Of a DNA stretch of 64,000 nucleotides, positions 52,001-62,461 are shown one piece after another. The DNA comes from Litsea cubeba (Eukaryota > Streptophyta > Magnoliopsida > Laurales > Lauraceae), in assembly GCA_012931725.1 (NCBI GenBank), contig CM022944.1, positions 34,054,881-34,118,880 on the forward strand, given 5' to 3'. Numbering within the stretch: the stretch's first letter is position 1; every line of letters starts with the position of its first letter. The translations under genes were made by a program, and so were the position numbers. Below the pieces are notes generated by a model that saw only the letters and a list, made by a program, of their open reading frames with translations, ran no database searches and was not told the DNA's origin.

Positions 52001-52976
52001 CCATCTTCACAGTGCCAAAGTCCCCTGCTTTGTACGTCGTGAACATCTCCTTACAAGGAGTAGCATGGTAGGATGCTGCTGTGTCAACAACCCACTCAAC
52101 TTGATTATCTGCAACACTCAAACACTCTTCAACTTCACTGGTAAGAATCACTACTTCATTATCCAAAGTAGCAGTAGTGTTAGTGTCATTCTTCTGCTCA
52201 TTGTTGGTTTCTTTCTTTTCCTTCAAGGCAAAACAATTCTTTCTAATGTGACCCTCCTTGCCACAATGAAAGCATTTTCCAGACTTTTTCTTAGTATGTG
52301 ATTCCTTGCCACCTCTGGACTTGCCACGACCCCCCTTTGGTCCCCTACTCTTACTCCTCCCTCTATTCTCAGTAACAAAGGCCTGTGCATTATCTGTCCC
52401 TGCGGTTTTCCTTCTTGTTTCTTCATTTAACAAGCTGCTAGTAACCTGACTCATTGATAACACACCATCTGGAGTAGAGTTGCTCACGGAAACAACCAAT
52501 GTCTCCCATGTATCTGGTAAAGAACTTAGAAGAAATAAAACTTGCATCTCATCATCAAGGACCATCTTCATTGTAGCCAATTCATTCACAATGCATTGAA
52601 AATCATTTATGTGATCTTCAATTTTACCACCCTCCTTGAATTTCATATTCACAAGCTTTCTAATCAGAAAAGTTTTGTTTACGGCGGTTTTCTTCTCATA
52701 TCTTTCTTCTAACTTCATCCAAAGGGTTCTCGCATTGGTTTCATTAGACACGTGATGAAATATGCTGTTATCCACCCACTGTCTGATGTGACCAATGGTC
52801 TTTCTATGCATCTTTTTCCAATCTGGATCAGACATATCTTTTGGTCGGGCACTATCCCCCTCAATGGGATCATAGAGGTCTTTGCAATAGAGTATATCCT
52901 CCATCTTAGGTTTCCAAATCAACCAATTGGTATGGTTGAGTTTGATCATGGTAGTGTTCACAGTGTTGTTCTCCAT
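49011..52976 (-). CDS. copia gag-pol polyprotein, intact
   Basis: 1321 residues without interruption from MENNTVNTTMIKLNHTNW. Gag (UBN2-type) residues ~1-220; CCHC finger CFHCGKEGHIRKNC at ~238-251; protease with WVVDTAASYHAT at ~300-311 (the usual DSGAS is DTAAS here); pre-integrase LWHKRLGHMSEKGL; integrase core with D...D...E (YSDVCSPME, CLRTDNGGEYTS, PQHNGVAERMNRT); reverse transcriptase with DVKTTFLHGDL and LLLYVDDMLIVG; RNase H with FTDADFAGD and STTEAEYIAANEA. It makes virus-like particles, copies RNA to DNA and inserts it. I chose the first ATG after the leader; it gives the normal gag start. It is the only clearly intact mobility gene in the window. The domain set resembles the Tnt1/Tork group. 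Confidence 0.95.
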   Translation of the reverse strand: MENNTVNTTMIKLNHTNWLIWKPKMEDILYCKDLYDPIEGDSARPKDMSDPDWKKMHRKTIGHIRQWVDNSIFHHVSNETNARTLWMKLEERYEKKTAVNKTFLIRKLVNMKFKEGGKIEDHINDFQCIVNELATMKMVLDDEMQVLFLLSSLPDTWETLVVSVSNSTPDGVLSMSQVTSSLLNEETRRKTAGTDNAQAFVTENRGRSKSRGPKGGRGKSRGGKESHTKKKSGKCFHCGKEGHIRKNCFALKEKKETNNEQKNDTNTTATLDNEVVILTSEVEECLSVADNQVEWVVDTAASYHATPCKEMFTTYKAGDFGTVKMGNTSYSNIVGIGDVCIQTDIGCTMTLKDVRHIPDLRLNLISGTSLDRAGYESYFGNGRWKLTKGSLIFARGKACNTLYKTHVKLCKGVLNAVEDRSSPNLWHKRLGHMSEKGLQLLAKKDLIQYSKGTSLDPCDYCLFGKQHRVSFSKTSTIKSNVLDLVYSDVCSPMEVESLGGNKLFVTFIDDASRKVWVYALKSKDQVFQIFLQFHVMVERETGKLLKCLRTDNGGEYTSNQFKGYCSKHGIRHERTVPGTPQHNGVAERMNRTILEKMRCMIRVAQLPKPFWGEAILTAVYLINMSPSVPLDFDLPERVWTGKNVSYSHLKVFGCKAFAHVPKEQRSKLDDKAVCCIFLGYGGAEFGYRLWNPEKRKIIRSRDVVFHEDQFFGDIEKTEKSKEVVDGVVDLTPTPSPVQTIGGEGGQNDLDRDEAQELPDEQGVEQGEQSPQSETTEPPRRSTRERQPSTRYPASDYFLLTDEGEPESYPEAKTHEDKDEWMKAMQDEMSSLKKNNTYELVELPKGKKVLKNKWVFKVKRDDSGKLIKHKARLVVKGFAQTKGLDFDEIFSPVVKMTSIRVILGLVASMDLELEQMDVKTTFLHGDLKEEIYMTQPEGFEVEGKEQLVCRLKKSLYGLKQAPRQWYKKFDSFMVSHGYRRTAADHCVYVRKFGNGKFIILLLYVDDMLIVGQDSEMIGRLKRDMSKTFDMKDLGPARQILGMQIRRDRNAKKLWLSQEKYVERVLARFNMIDAKPVSMPLASHFKLSKRSCPTTDAEKERMMSVPYSSAVGSLMYAMVCTRPDIAHAVGVVSRFLSNPGKEHWEAVKWIFKYLRGTSDFCLCFGGLKPVLEGFTDADFAGDFDRRLSTSGYLFTFAGGAISWQSKLQKCTALSTTEAEYIAANEAGKEMIWLRNFFKELDLKQGEYVVYCDSQSAMDLSKNATYHARTKHVDVRYHWIREVIEKNLMKLEKIHTDKNPSDMMTKVVSKGKLELCSELAGLDS

Positions 52977-54094
52977 CTCAATTTAATAATCAAGAAAATA
53001 TAAACAACTGTCACTAACCTCGATTTCTGCACCAATCTGTAGATCTCGTCACCACGAGCACGCTGGAAGAAACGGATCTGAAATCCGACTTTGGATGGCT
53101 CCGATATCGCAAAAATAATTTTCTGCGCTCCGATTAGTCAAACTTTCTTGTTGACCGTCAAACTGCCAATCTTCTTCCACAGTTACGTAGATCTGCTCGC
53201 AACGAGTCTGTAGGCGCAAACGGATCTCCGATCTGACTTCGGATGATCAAGATATTGACGAAACAATTTTCAGCCGTCAATCTGGTCAAACCTTGTTGAC
53301 CAGAACCTTGCGCTGACGTGGCGATGACGTCAGCAGACTGCTGGGGTGGGCTTTCACAGTTCACGGGTCAGGCAAAACTGACCCAGAACCGACCCAGACC
53401 TAGTCTTGCTGTGGGCTTTAAACCACTGGGCTTGTGCAGACGGGTCAGGTCGACCCAACCCAAACCCAACCTGGCCTGGTCCTTCTTCTCCCCAAACAGA
53501 AACAGAATCTGTTTCGTTTCTGGTTTCTGTAACCAGAGAGCGATGAAGGTTGCTCCTTCCCTCTTTGACCACGGCAAGGAGACGACTTCCGGCGATGGCG
53601 CGACGGCGGCGGGGAGCGGCGATGGCCGGCGACGAAGGGCGGCTGTCGACGGCGATCACCAGCGGCGGACGAGCGGCAGCGGCGTGGAACAGTCAGGCGA
53701 GTTGACTGTTGTGCAACGGGGCTGCTGGTCTTTCTCCAGCGGTGGACGAGCAGCGGCGGCGTGGCAGCGGCGGCACCAAGCCCTGCAAATCCAGATTGCA
53801 GGTGGCCCGCTGATCTCCTGATCGATGAAGGGCGGCAGCAACGGCTGATGTGCGCGGACTCCGATCACAGGGGATCGTGTGGCCCTGCGATGATAAAAAA
53901 AAATCAACCAAAACCCAATCTCTGATCGTCGAACCTTCTCTATTTCGAATTAGAAAATTCGATCCGTGTGGCCCAGCAGTGATTGGAAACAATCTCTCTT
54001 TTTCTGCGACGAAGAACCACGCGCAGAAGATCCGGATTCCCTTGATCCGATCCGTCGATCGCAACGCGGCACAATCCAACCCTAGTAAACCCTA
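52977..54094 (-). other. copia 5' leader, GC-rich in part
   Basis: The ~1.1 kb between primer site and gag start. 53560-53830 is strongly GC-rich with CGGCGATGGCG-type repeats, unlike the rest of the element. Short ORFs on both strands (e.g. 53318-53821 plus) show no motif. Two related TCTGATC(C)/CAAACGGATC stretches near 53040-53100 and 53190-53240 look like an internal duplication. Confidence 0.6.
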
Positions 54095-54107
54095 GGCTCT
54101 GATACCA
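54095..54107 (-). promoter_or_regulatory. copia primer binding site
   Basis: Minus strand TGGTATCAGAGCC, two bases after the end of the 5' LTR; complementary to initiator tRNA-Met. Confidence 0.9.
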
Positions 54108-54109
54108 CT

Positions 54110-54493
54110 TGTTAGGACAATGGACCACTACAGACTCCACATTGATATGATATTGTCCACTTTGGGCTTAAGCCCTCATGGATTTGCTCTTGGGTTCTAC
54201 CCAAAAGGCCTCATACCAATGGAGTACTTAGTCTAACTTATATGCCCATGATCTTTCCCAATTCTAGCCGATGTGGGACTTTGGTTGCACATCCCCAACA
54301 ATCCTCCCCTCAAACAAAGGACCATATCTCTCTGTCTGTCTGTATCTCATGGGTTACACATTACATCATATATATAATGTTCTCTTTCTTATTCCCTAAG
54401 AAACCCTATCTTAGTCAATAAGAAAGTCCCGGTACAATTACCATAATACCCATGTCCATGAACCCAATTGGTCTGGACCTACTAAGCCCAACA
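54110..54493 (-). repeat. 5' LTR (384 bp), internally deleted
   Basis: Plus view TGTTAGGACAATGG to AAGCCCAACA. It follows the 3' LTR until ACCATATCTCT and resumes at CTGTCTGTATCTC, so about 368 bp (48447-48814 equivalent) are missing, including the PBS-like site. It retains the X LTR, the X polypurine tract and the TATATATA part of Y. Confidence 0.85.
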
Positions 54494-54988
54494 GAAAAGT
54501 GAAGGAAGTTGATTGATTGATCACGTGCTCAAAGATGTAGGTGGTTATCAACAGTCTGGATTTTCCTCCACTCGTTCCTTTAAAGATAGTGCTGCAATGA
54601 AGCTCAATGATCCTTGAAATGGGTTTAAATGTCTGTCCGCATCGTCAGTAAGTTTTTGAAATTTTGGTGTCTGATATATTTACAGATTTTTTTAGTTATC
54701 AATGGCCCTTTTCAGTGACCAACCATTAGATTGAGCGGTGGGTTGTACAAATGATCGCTCCAAAAAAGGAACGAGAAAAGTGAAGGAAGTTGATTGATTG
54801 ATCACGTGCTCAAAGATGTAGGTGGTTATCAACAGTATGGATTTTCCTCCACTCGTTCAAGATGGTGCTGCGATGAAGCTCAATGATCCTTGAAATGGGT
54901 TTAAATGTCTATCCGCATCGTCATTAAGTTTTTTTAAATTTTGGTGTCTGGTATATTTACATATTTTTTTAGTTATCAATGGCCCTTT
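54494..54988. repeat. tandem ~285-bp units flanking the copia element
   Basis: 54494-54710 completes the unit begun at 48145; 54711-54988 is a second, uninterrupted copy (TTCAGTGACCAACC ... ATCAATGGCCCTTT). The second copy preserves the pre-insertion site ACGAGAAAAGTGAAGG. Confidence 0.85.
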
Positions 54989-55635
54989 GAACTTCTGGAA
55001 AGATTTCTTCTTGTTTTTTTAAAGAAAATAAGTGGCAGTGAATGTTATGCTACTGGCCCCAACAATATGGGTCACAAATTAATTCCTAATATTCAAAGCA
55101 CAAGCTCTCTCCTCCCTGATAATGCTACTCTTGATTGGATTCAAGATTGGTGATAGATTTGATGCATGAAAGTTAAAAATAGCCAGCGTGGAGTTAGATT
55201 GGGCAATTTACCACTTCTATAATGCCCTTTTTATGTTTCATATGCTTGAATAATTTAGCTTTTACAATCTGCGATATTATCAAATTCTGCCTTGCCCTTG
55301 AACTTAGGGTAAACCTGGTATCTTTTACTTACTTTAAAAAATAATAATAATGGCCCAATTGAGCTCGTGGACTTAAAATGATGATCAAAACGGCGCAGAC
55401 CTCGCAACTTTTTTTCGTTTTGGTGGTTATTGTGATGTCCTAGAAGTTTATGGTAATCCTACTTAGTGCACTATTACCTTTTCACTCCCAGGTGCTCGGA
55501 TGTGTATTACTACTATGGTTTTCTTTGACCCAATCATTTGTTCTTTCTATTTTTGAGATGGAGTTTTTTTTATTATTGGTTTTTATTTTCCATTTTGTCT
55601 TTTTGCATTTATCATAGACTTAAGTTTTTCTTTAA
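54989..55635. other. spacer, no gene seen
   Basis: AT-rich with stop-rich frames. The small ORF at 54941-55153 has no motif. Confidence 0.4.
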
Positions 55636-56245
55636 ATAGGAAGGATATGCAAGGCTATAAAACAAGAGAACTTCATTCTCACATTGCAACTACAACATGC
55701 CTAAGGATTGAGTGGTATAGGAAAGAAGGTAATTTATTTATTCTTAGTTTTCACTGATATTAATTTTATGAATGCTTGTCCTTTTTTTTTCCTTCACACA
55801 CCCAAACACATTAACCCAAGTAACAGCCAGGGATTGTTCATAAGATAATTGAGTTGAGACCACCTATTATGGAGTTTTGAAGCAGATAATTGAGTTGGAT
55901 TACATTGATTCTCGTCAAACAATATTTTATTGTGATTGCTTAAAAGCAGAAGACAAGACTAATGGGTGCATTGTTGATCCCGATACAAATTTGACAGTGG
56001 TGAACATGGAAAAAGTAAAAGGAAAAGATAAGGAAGGAGATGAGCCATTCATATTTGCATCTCAAGCAAGTCAAGTTTTTTACTCCAAAGATCAAACTAT
56101 TCCTGGATGGGCTGTTGTTCTACTCGCCCTAAAGAGATTGACAAAAGATGCAGACGCACTTGAAGATCCGTGTCTCTTTTCTTCCTTTGTTAGCGTAGCT
56201 GAGAATTTAGAAAATGTTCTAAAAGAAATTGACTATGAATTGTAG
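55636..56245 (+). pseudogene. C-terminal end of CACTA transposase gene
   Basis: An exon with KDMQGYKTRELHSHIATTTC, then 55877-56245 with IELDYIDSRQTIFYCDCLKA, and FIFASQASQVFYSKDQTIPG, parallel to ...ASQAIQVFYLKD in the first element (DUF4216-type segment), ending in an acidic tail and a stop (LKEIDYEL). The catalytic part upstream is missing. Confidence 0.7.
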
Positions 56246-56589
56246 CGCTGGACATGTTTACTTTGATTTAACTATTTTTGCAGTTGTTGAATTTTCAAGT
56301 AGTTGAATATGTGAAATATGCACTTTATGCTTATGGTGCCTTGATTATGATTGTGCTCAAATACTACATTCTTCATTTACATTTTCTTATATTGATTTTA
56401 TTTCACGCATTCATGTGAATTGTTTGTGCTAAGTGTCATTATGTCCTTTGAGACATAGGTGTTCTAGTGGCTGAGCAAGGGATAAGTTCTTTGAATGCAG
56501 GTTAGAAATAATTCATTTCATCACTACTTATACAGTTTCGTACTCTAGTTTTAAATGGTATTAATTTTATTTAACATGCATTTTTTGTT

Positions 56590-58228
56590 TTAGAATCTTC
56601 CATGCCGCCAAAACAAAGAAAGTCGATTACCTTAAATGCCTATAGCCTACCAATGGGCGATTATTCATGAACCAAGTTTACATCTAGATGTGAACAACTG
56701 GTTCGCACCATTGTCCCTATTTCATATAAGGATTGGCGTGCAGTGCCAAAGGACAAAAAAGATGAACTCTGGAAACTACTCCCAGTATGAAATTCTTAGC
56801 CTGTATATCTTTGAAATGGCATAACATTTAACTTGTTCTCTATTTAGTTGTTGAGAGCTTAAATAACCTCCTTTTTTTTTATGAAGGAAGATTTTGATGT
56901 TCCTCAGTCGCACAAAGACAAATGCTTAGAAGCATGGCCGAAAATATGAGGAAATACAGGACAAAATTGAGGGTGCAATACCTTCATCCCCACAAAACTC
57001 ATGAAGATAAATTGAACAATCGTCCTCCAGGAGTTGGGCCTGAAGATTGGGAGGTGTTTGTCGAACATAATGCGGATCCAAAAAACTATAGAACAACGCA
57101 AAAAAAATACGGAGATCAAGAAGAAAACAAAAATTTATCATATGAGTGGAAGGCATGGCCATGCGAGACTAGAGGAGAATATGGTAAGTATTGGCATTTT
57201 TATGTAACATAAAAAGCTTGATTATTTTATTCCACAAAAACTAATAATGTGTAGTTCTTGGAAATATAGAAGCGACAAAAAAAAAAAAAAGACGACCCCC
57301 CGATTACTAGGGCTGAAGTGTGGATCGAAGCACATAAAAGAAAGGATGGTTCTATCCCCCGTAGCATGTCTTTACACATGGTGAGTTCATCATCTTACAG
57401 TTAAGTCGATGGGATAGAAAAAGCATATATACCATGTTTACTTATGTGATGATTATTTAATTTGACAGGAAAAAGTAAAAGACTTACTTTCCAGCTAAGA
57501 AGTTGATTCCCAAGACATCCGAAACGATCCTTTGACTAAAGTATTTGGCATTGATAAGAGTAGTCGTGTTCGCAATGTTGGGAACATCATATCAAGATCT
57601 CAAATTCTATCGTCCTCTTCAGCTCTAGAAAAATTAGCCGTCAAGGATAACGAAGCAATTGAGCAGTCAGCAACGGTTAAAGATTTGGAGTCCCAAGTAG
57701 ACTGCATTAGGGTAGAACAAAATTGCCTAATGGAAGAATTTAAGGGTCTTAAACAATTGTTTGAGATAACAATGCTTTTATGGAATTTTTTTATTTATAT
57801 AAGGTTTCATAATATCTTTTTTTTTTTACATTTACTTAACGAATAACACATGCATTGGAATAATATTATTGTCGCATCGCATGCCTCCAGGATCACAAGC
57901 AAGTGCAACATTTCCACTTAAGTACCAAGAGTCAGTTTTGGTTTCCAACACAATAGGGAATGATCAATCTCCATTGACATTGCGGCCGTGCAAAATGTTG
58001 TTTTGGCCTCAATAGGTGGTCGCTCTTGGAAGAGCTTATATCGGGAATGGGCCCCAACAGATTCACTCAAAATCTCTTCCAGCAGGTTACAATAAGTTTT
58101 TTGTTGACGTCATTGAAAAAGGAGATGTCGAATTGCCTTATCCAGATGGATTTCATTCTACTTTAGGCGAGGTTGGGAATGAATCTTTTGTAGCATGGCC
58201 TGTGGATTTTACCATATTCACGGATTAG
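56590..58228 (+). pseudogene. plant En/Spm-family transposon protein, fragments
   Basis: Exon-like pieces: SMPPKQRKSITLNAYSLP near 56600 with VPISYKDWRAVPKDKKDELW; 56922-57212 with MRKYRTKLRVQYLHPHKTHE, GVGPEDWEVFVEH and a KNY block; 57500-57780 with LTKVFGIDKSSRVRNVG and a coiled coil (SQVDCIRVEQNCLMEEFKGL); and 58016-58228 with VALGRAYIGNGPQQIHSKSL, DVELPYPDGFHSTLGEVG and VAWPVDF. The last piece is the conserved C-terminal domain seen in these plant proteins. Frames are broken in several places. Confidence 0.65.
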
Positions 58229-58231
58229 GCT

Positions 58232-59256
58232 TATCAATCATTCTCTTAGATCTTTTTGTAAATCCATTTGCTAATAAGAAAAATGTGTTAGATTAGGTTT
58301 ATCTTGGAAACTCATTTTGCAGTTGTCAATTTAACTAAGATTGGTTCTACCTGGTTTGACAAAAGTTGTTGTAGTTAGTGCCTATTTTTATCTTAAATGA
58401 TGTGCAATCTGAAAACAATGATTAGTATCATGTTCTTCAAGCTTGTACTTTTGTTTATGCTACTTTTGGCTTGGAACATTGAAATGGTAAATGGATGTAG
58501 AGTTACACACAATTGGAATGGGCTGAACACGATACATGGCCTGTTACTTATATTTATCTTCAGATTTATGGTTTTTCTTTTTTGTGTATCAAATACTGGG
58601 TGCTCTATCAGTGATGTCTCACTATACTTGGCACAATTGCATCTGAGAGTTCATGCGGTATTATTATGTGTTTGTTATATAGCTGGAAAGATAATTCAAA
58701 TTCCCTGCACTTCTTTTCCACACTATTACTTGTACATCTGTTTGATATAATTTATTTTTGCTGATCTTTCAGAATTTCTGTGAAGGGAAAATAAGCCGGG
58801 TGGTGCCAAAATAATGTTAAGATATATAACTAGAGGTAAGTTGTACTCCAATAATTTATTTTACCTGGATAAAGTTGTTTTTATCTTTTTTTTTTATATA
58901 TAAGAAAGGGCAGAAAATGAGACTTGTTATTTAATATTACTATCTATATACTAAATAAAACCTGAAATTTAAATAAATAAATACCTTGAAGAGAGAAAGA
59001 GAGCGCGTGCTATAGAGAGGTTCAGAGAGAGAGAGAGAGAGAGTCCCTTGAGTAGATCTTGGTCCCTCGCAAACTAATTAAACTTCTTAGCATTTGAGAG
59101 TATTGAGAAAGCTTTTGGTGCCTTAGAGAGAAAGTGTGTGTAAATAAGTTTTGAGAAATGAGGGGATAAGGGTATTTATAAATATCTTAAGTGTTGAAAT
59201 GAACCAAATACAACATATTTGACCTTTTTTGGCTATTTGTATTTGGGGGTAGTGCA
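58232..59256. other. spacer with GA microsatellite
   Basis: Probably the 3' flank of the second CACTA remnant. A (GA)n run sits at about 59022-59042. The 117-codon ORF at 58397-58750 is hydrophobic by composition of AT-rich DNA and has no support. Confidence 0.4.
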
Positions 59257-61460
59257 TATTTTTTTTTTTTTTGCTGAAAAGGATATTATATTAATAGAAA
59301 GGGACTGAATTACAAGAGACCTTGTTCATACATTTGGGAGTAAAGGAAGGAACTTTTATACAAAAGATCTTATCCAAGTGAGTGGACACAGAAGAGGTAG
59401 CGGTGGGCCAAAAAGCACCAAGCACTGCTGTCAAAAGATTAAGATGGTGTTTCATGAAGACTACTGTTGCTATTGCAAAAGGTGCTGCTCCTCACGTCAA
59501 AACGTGGATCGCCTTCCGGCCTCTGAAGATCCTGCACAAGAGATTGGTCAGATAAGTAGGCATGCCAAATATGGAGAGGAAGAGATGAGGTGAATGTCAT
59601 AACCATGGGTGGGCCGAGTTTAGCGAGGAGGTCAGCCACCGTGTTTGCGGAACGGCGGATGAGGTCCACCCTCCATCGAGGAAGAGCATTTAACTGGTGG
59701 AGGATGTTGCGCCATAATGGCATTAAGCTCCAAGCCATATTCTCATTTGAATTAATCGAATGCCAGATTATGAAAGAATCCCCCTCGATGTAGAGATGCT
59801 GGAACCCCCTAGCATTCCAGAGCTGAAAACCCTGCTGAAGAGCTTGCAATTCAACCTCCAGGGCTGAATGGGCGATAGTGGTTGAGGCGAACGCCTCGAT
59901 GATCAAACCTAGATCATCGCGGACAATACCCCCTATGCCCGCCACGCCTGTGTCGGGGTGGAATGAACCATCAAAGTTGAGTTTTAAGGTGGCTGGAGGG
60001 GGTGGAGCCCATGTGGGTGGGGCATGGCGATGGGTGGGTTGATTTATCGTGAGATGGGAGACGATAAATCCCTCGTAAAGAGCGCTGAAAACTTTACAGA
60101 GGATGCTTGCCAGGTGAAAGGGTTGCAATTGGAAGATAATAGCATTTCTGGATTTCCATAGGTACCACCGCATCCAAGAAACAGGCCGGAGGAGTTCTCT
60201 ATTTTGGTTCCAGAACCATTGAGTAATCGGGACCGTAGGAACACAGATAAACAATTTAGTAAATAAGGTCGGCCAAAGGTTCTGGGTGGCTGGGCAAGCT
60301 GTGAAGAGGTGATCAATGGTTTCATTGTGCGTATGGTAGAGTACACAAGTAGGTGCGATGGCAGGGATGATTCAATGAAGGCGATCTCTGGTGGGAAGAC
60401 GACCATGAAGACATTTCCAGAGGAAGAGTTTGAGTTTGGATGGTATCGGGATGGACTAGATATAATTCCACGGATAGTGTGGTCCGATTGAGGCTGTACG
60501 AAGATGGTTGTAGAGGGTTTTAGTGGAACAGCAACCCGCCTTTTCCAATTTCCAGCAGGGGAGGTCCTGCCCACCCAACGGAAGGGTACAGATTTTGTCA
60601 ACAGTCTCATCCGCCCACCACCGAGAGAGGATCTCCCTGTTCCAACAAGGATGTTGTTGCTGATCAACTGTGATGAGGTGACAAACACGGAGGTTCGTGG
60701 CTAACGGGGTGGGAGGGTGAGGGCGTCGGATGGCTTCACCTGGAATCCATCGGTCCTGAAGAGCTAAAATAGCCTCCCCATTCCCTACAGACCAAGACAG
60801 ATTGTCCAGGATATGGTGCCTGAGTCTCAGCATATTTCGCCAAAGGGGTGAGTCCTTCGGCTTTGGGTTGCAGTTATGGAAGGAACAGTGTCGCAAGTAT
60901 TTTTGAGCCAGAAGGAATCCCCACTAGGAGGTAGGGTTAGTGTGGAAACGCCACACTAGATTGCAAAGTTGAGCTTTAGACTGAGTGTTTACGTCTCTTA
61001 GGCCGAGACCGCCTTCAAGGATGGGACGAGTAATTTGGCCCCAGGTGATGGGGTGCAGACCTTGTTGAGTAGTTTGCCCAGACCAGAAGAAGGCAGCATT
61101 CATGTGGTTGAGTTGTTTGACAACCAGTCCCGGAATGGAAGTGTGGCCAAGCCAATAAGAAGGAATCACATAGGTGACTGCTTGAATTAGGATGCGGCGC
61201 CCAGCCGGGGATAAAAGGCTTCCTCGCCAATTGTTAATACGAGCCTAAGTGCGTTTGAGTGTATGCTGCCAAGCCAAGTGCTGGGTTCTGGCGAGAGCAA
61301 GGGGGGTACCCAGGTAGTCAAAAGAGTTGACTGACTGGGTGATTTGAAGAGTGTCCTTAGTCATGTGAATCAGGGAAAGGGGGGGTATTTCTGGAGAACA
61401 TCAGTTGGCTCTTCCCTTTATTGATGTGTGGGGAGATTTCCAGAGCTAAAGGATTAAGCT
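59257..61460 (-). mobile_element. LINE retrotransposon, 5'-truncated
   Basis: Minus strand: the end of reverse transcriptase, a zinc-binding segment and an RNase H domain, ended by a T run on the plus strand (59260-59272), which is the poly(A) tail. It abuts the gypsy LTR at about 61460, where the 5' part is cut. I could not identify target duplications. Confidence 0.8.
59439..61455 (-). pseudogene. LINE ORF2 C-terminal part: RT end, zf-RVT, RNase H
   Basis: From the upstream end: LALEISPHINKGKSQLMFS and SVNSFDYLGTPLAL (end of reverse transcriptase); SYWLGHTSIPGLVVKQLNHM and FFWSGQTTQQGLHPITWGQI, GGLGLRDVNTQ (linker); 60896-60456 with a WRNMLRLRHHI and ILALQDRWIPGEA region; then the zinc-binding segment with frameshifts (LFLWKCLHGRLPTRDRL); and 60254-59439 with RNase H (LKLNFDGSFHPDTGVAGIGG, EVELQALQQGFQL, EGDSF, WRVDLIRRSANTVADLLAKL). 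The D, E, D residues of RNase H are visible. Frame breaks near 61240, 60910 and 60460 make it non-functional. Confidence 0.85.
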
Positions 61461-61476
61461 AATCACAGCCATCAGA

Positions 61477-62381
61477 TGGGGCTAAGCATTCTCACGTGCC
61501 ATCCGCGTGCCATCTACGTGGCACCAATCTTACCCCGGCTACCAGGACAGAGGCCTTGGCCGAAATCAAGCATCTCCGGGCCACAAGCGCCGAATTGGTC
61601 CACCCCGGGTGCCATCTCGGCAGGGAGCTCCACCTCGGGTGGGCCACCCCAGTGCCATCTCGGCATAAAACTCTATCTCGGCTGAAGCCACCTCGGCTGA
61701 AGAAGCCAGGACAGTAGCCGAAGCAAGAAAGAACCTTCACCTGCGCCCCTCATCCCCCACGTCATCAGGCACGTGGAGGGATAGGGTCACGAGCTAGTGG
61801 GACAGACACGACATTCAGCCGCCCGCTATCTTCACCAGATCGCTGACATGGCGGCATCCAGCGGCTGAGGCCACATCAGGGCAAGGCCCGAGGGCAGATC
61901 CGCTGGTACTCCAACCGCCAAAGGCGCCCAACACAATCTGGCCCAACAAGACACGCATTTAATGCAATGTGGGCTGACCCGACTAGCATTAAATGCTGAG
62001 TGGGCCGGATTAGACTGCATTTATTACTTTGTGGGCTGATCATGACTTCCCAGTCGAATCATGGACCCACACCAAGATATTCTCTGAAAGATACGATCCA
62101 AACCTCTATAAATAGAACTCCATGCACCATGCAAGGTACGCACAATCTCATTCACAGAGCCCTTACTCTGCCTCTCTTCTCCCTCTCCTTCCATCGTTCC
62201 AGTTCCCACACTGACTTTGGCATCGGAGAGCCTTGCGCCGCCCAGGCCAGGGTCCTCTGACCGTTTGCTATTCCCTTTCAGGCTTCCGGACGGCATCCAG
62301 TCATTTCCAGTCATCACCATCTTCTCGGATAAGTCCTGTAAGGCACCCTCTTATTGTGGGTCATTATTTTCTGCACCTACA
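61477..62381 (+). repeat. 5' LTR of a Ty3-gypsy element
   Basis: From about TGGGGCTAAGC to CACCTACA, roughly 905 bp. A TATA box CTATAAATAG lies at 62106-62115, 40 nt before a CT-rich start region. Its 3' end is set by the following primer-site sequence. The 5' border is a best guess from the TG start next to the LINE end. Confidence 0.65.
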
Positions 62382-62400
62382 ATTGACGCCGTCTGTGGGA
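62382..62400 (+). promoter_or_regulatory. gypsy primer-binding region
   Basis: ATTGACGCCGTCTGTGGGA matches, with one change, the TTGGCGCCGTCTGTGGGAA sequence that follows the 5' LTR in many plant gypsy elements. Confidence 0.7.
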
Positions 62401-62461
62401 AAGTAATATCCCAACCTCTCAAAACCTTCCCAACCTTCTTAACCTCAACCTCTCAGAAGCC

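Larger units (their letters stand above)
48215..54493 (-). mobile_element. Ty1-copia retrotransposon, recent, composite LTRs
   Basis: 6.28 kb, minus orientation, bounded by TG...CA ends and a perfect 5-bp target duplication GAAAA (48210-48214 and 54494-54498). It has a 5' LTR at 54110-54493, primer site, ~1.1-kb leader, one intact gag-pol ORF, polypurine tract and a 3' LTR at 48215-48966. Over the shared ~380 bp the two LTRs differ, as far as I can see, by one base, so insertion is recent. The 5' LTR lacks ~368 bp that the 3' LTR has. Domain order (integrase before reverse transcriptase) defines copia. Confidence 0.92.
55636..58231 (+). mobile_element. second CACTA-type remnant
   Basis: Plus-strand pieces of both CACTA proteins in the same order as at 24-32 kb, but without the transposase core: the end of the TNP2-type gene (55636-56245) then exons of the accompanying plant En/Spm protein (56590-58228). 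The family is the same, sequences are clearly different, so it is an independent element. No termini found. Confidence 0.65.

Noticed and set aside
53318..54140. Several overlapping ORFs in the copia leader
   Set aside because: GC-rich leader sequence, open on both strands by composition, no motif, upstream of the real gag-pol.
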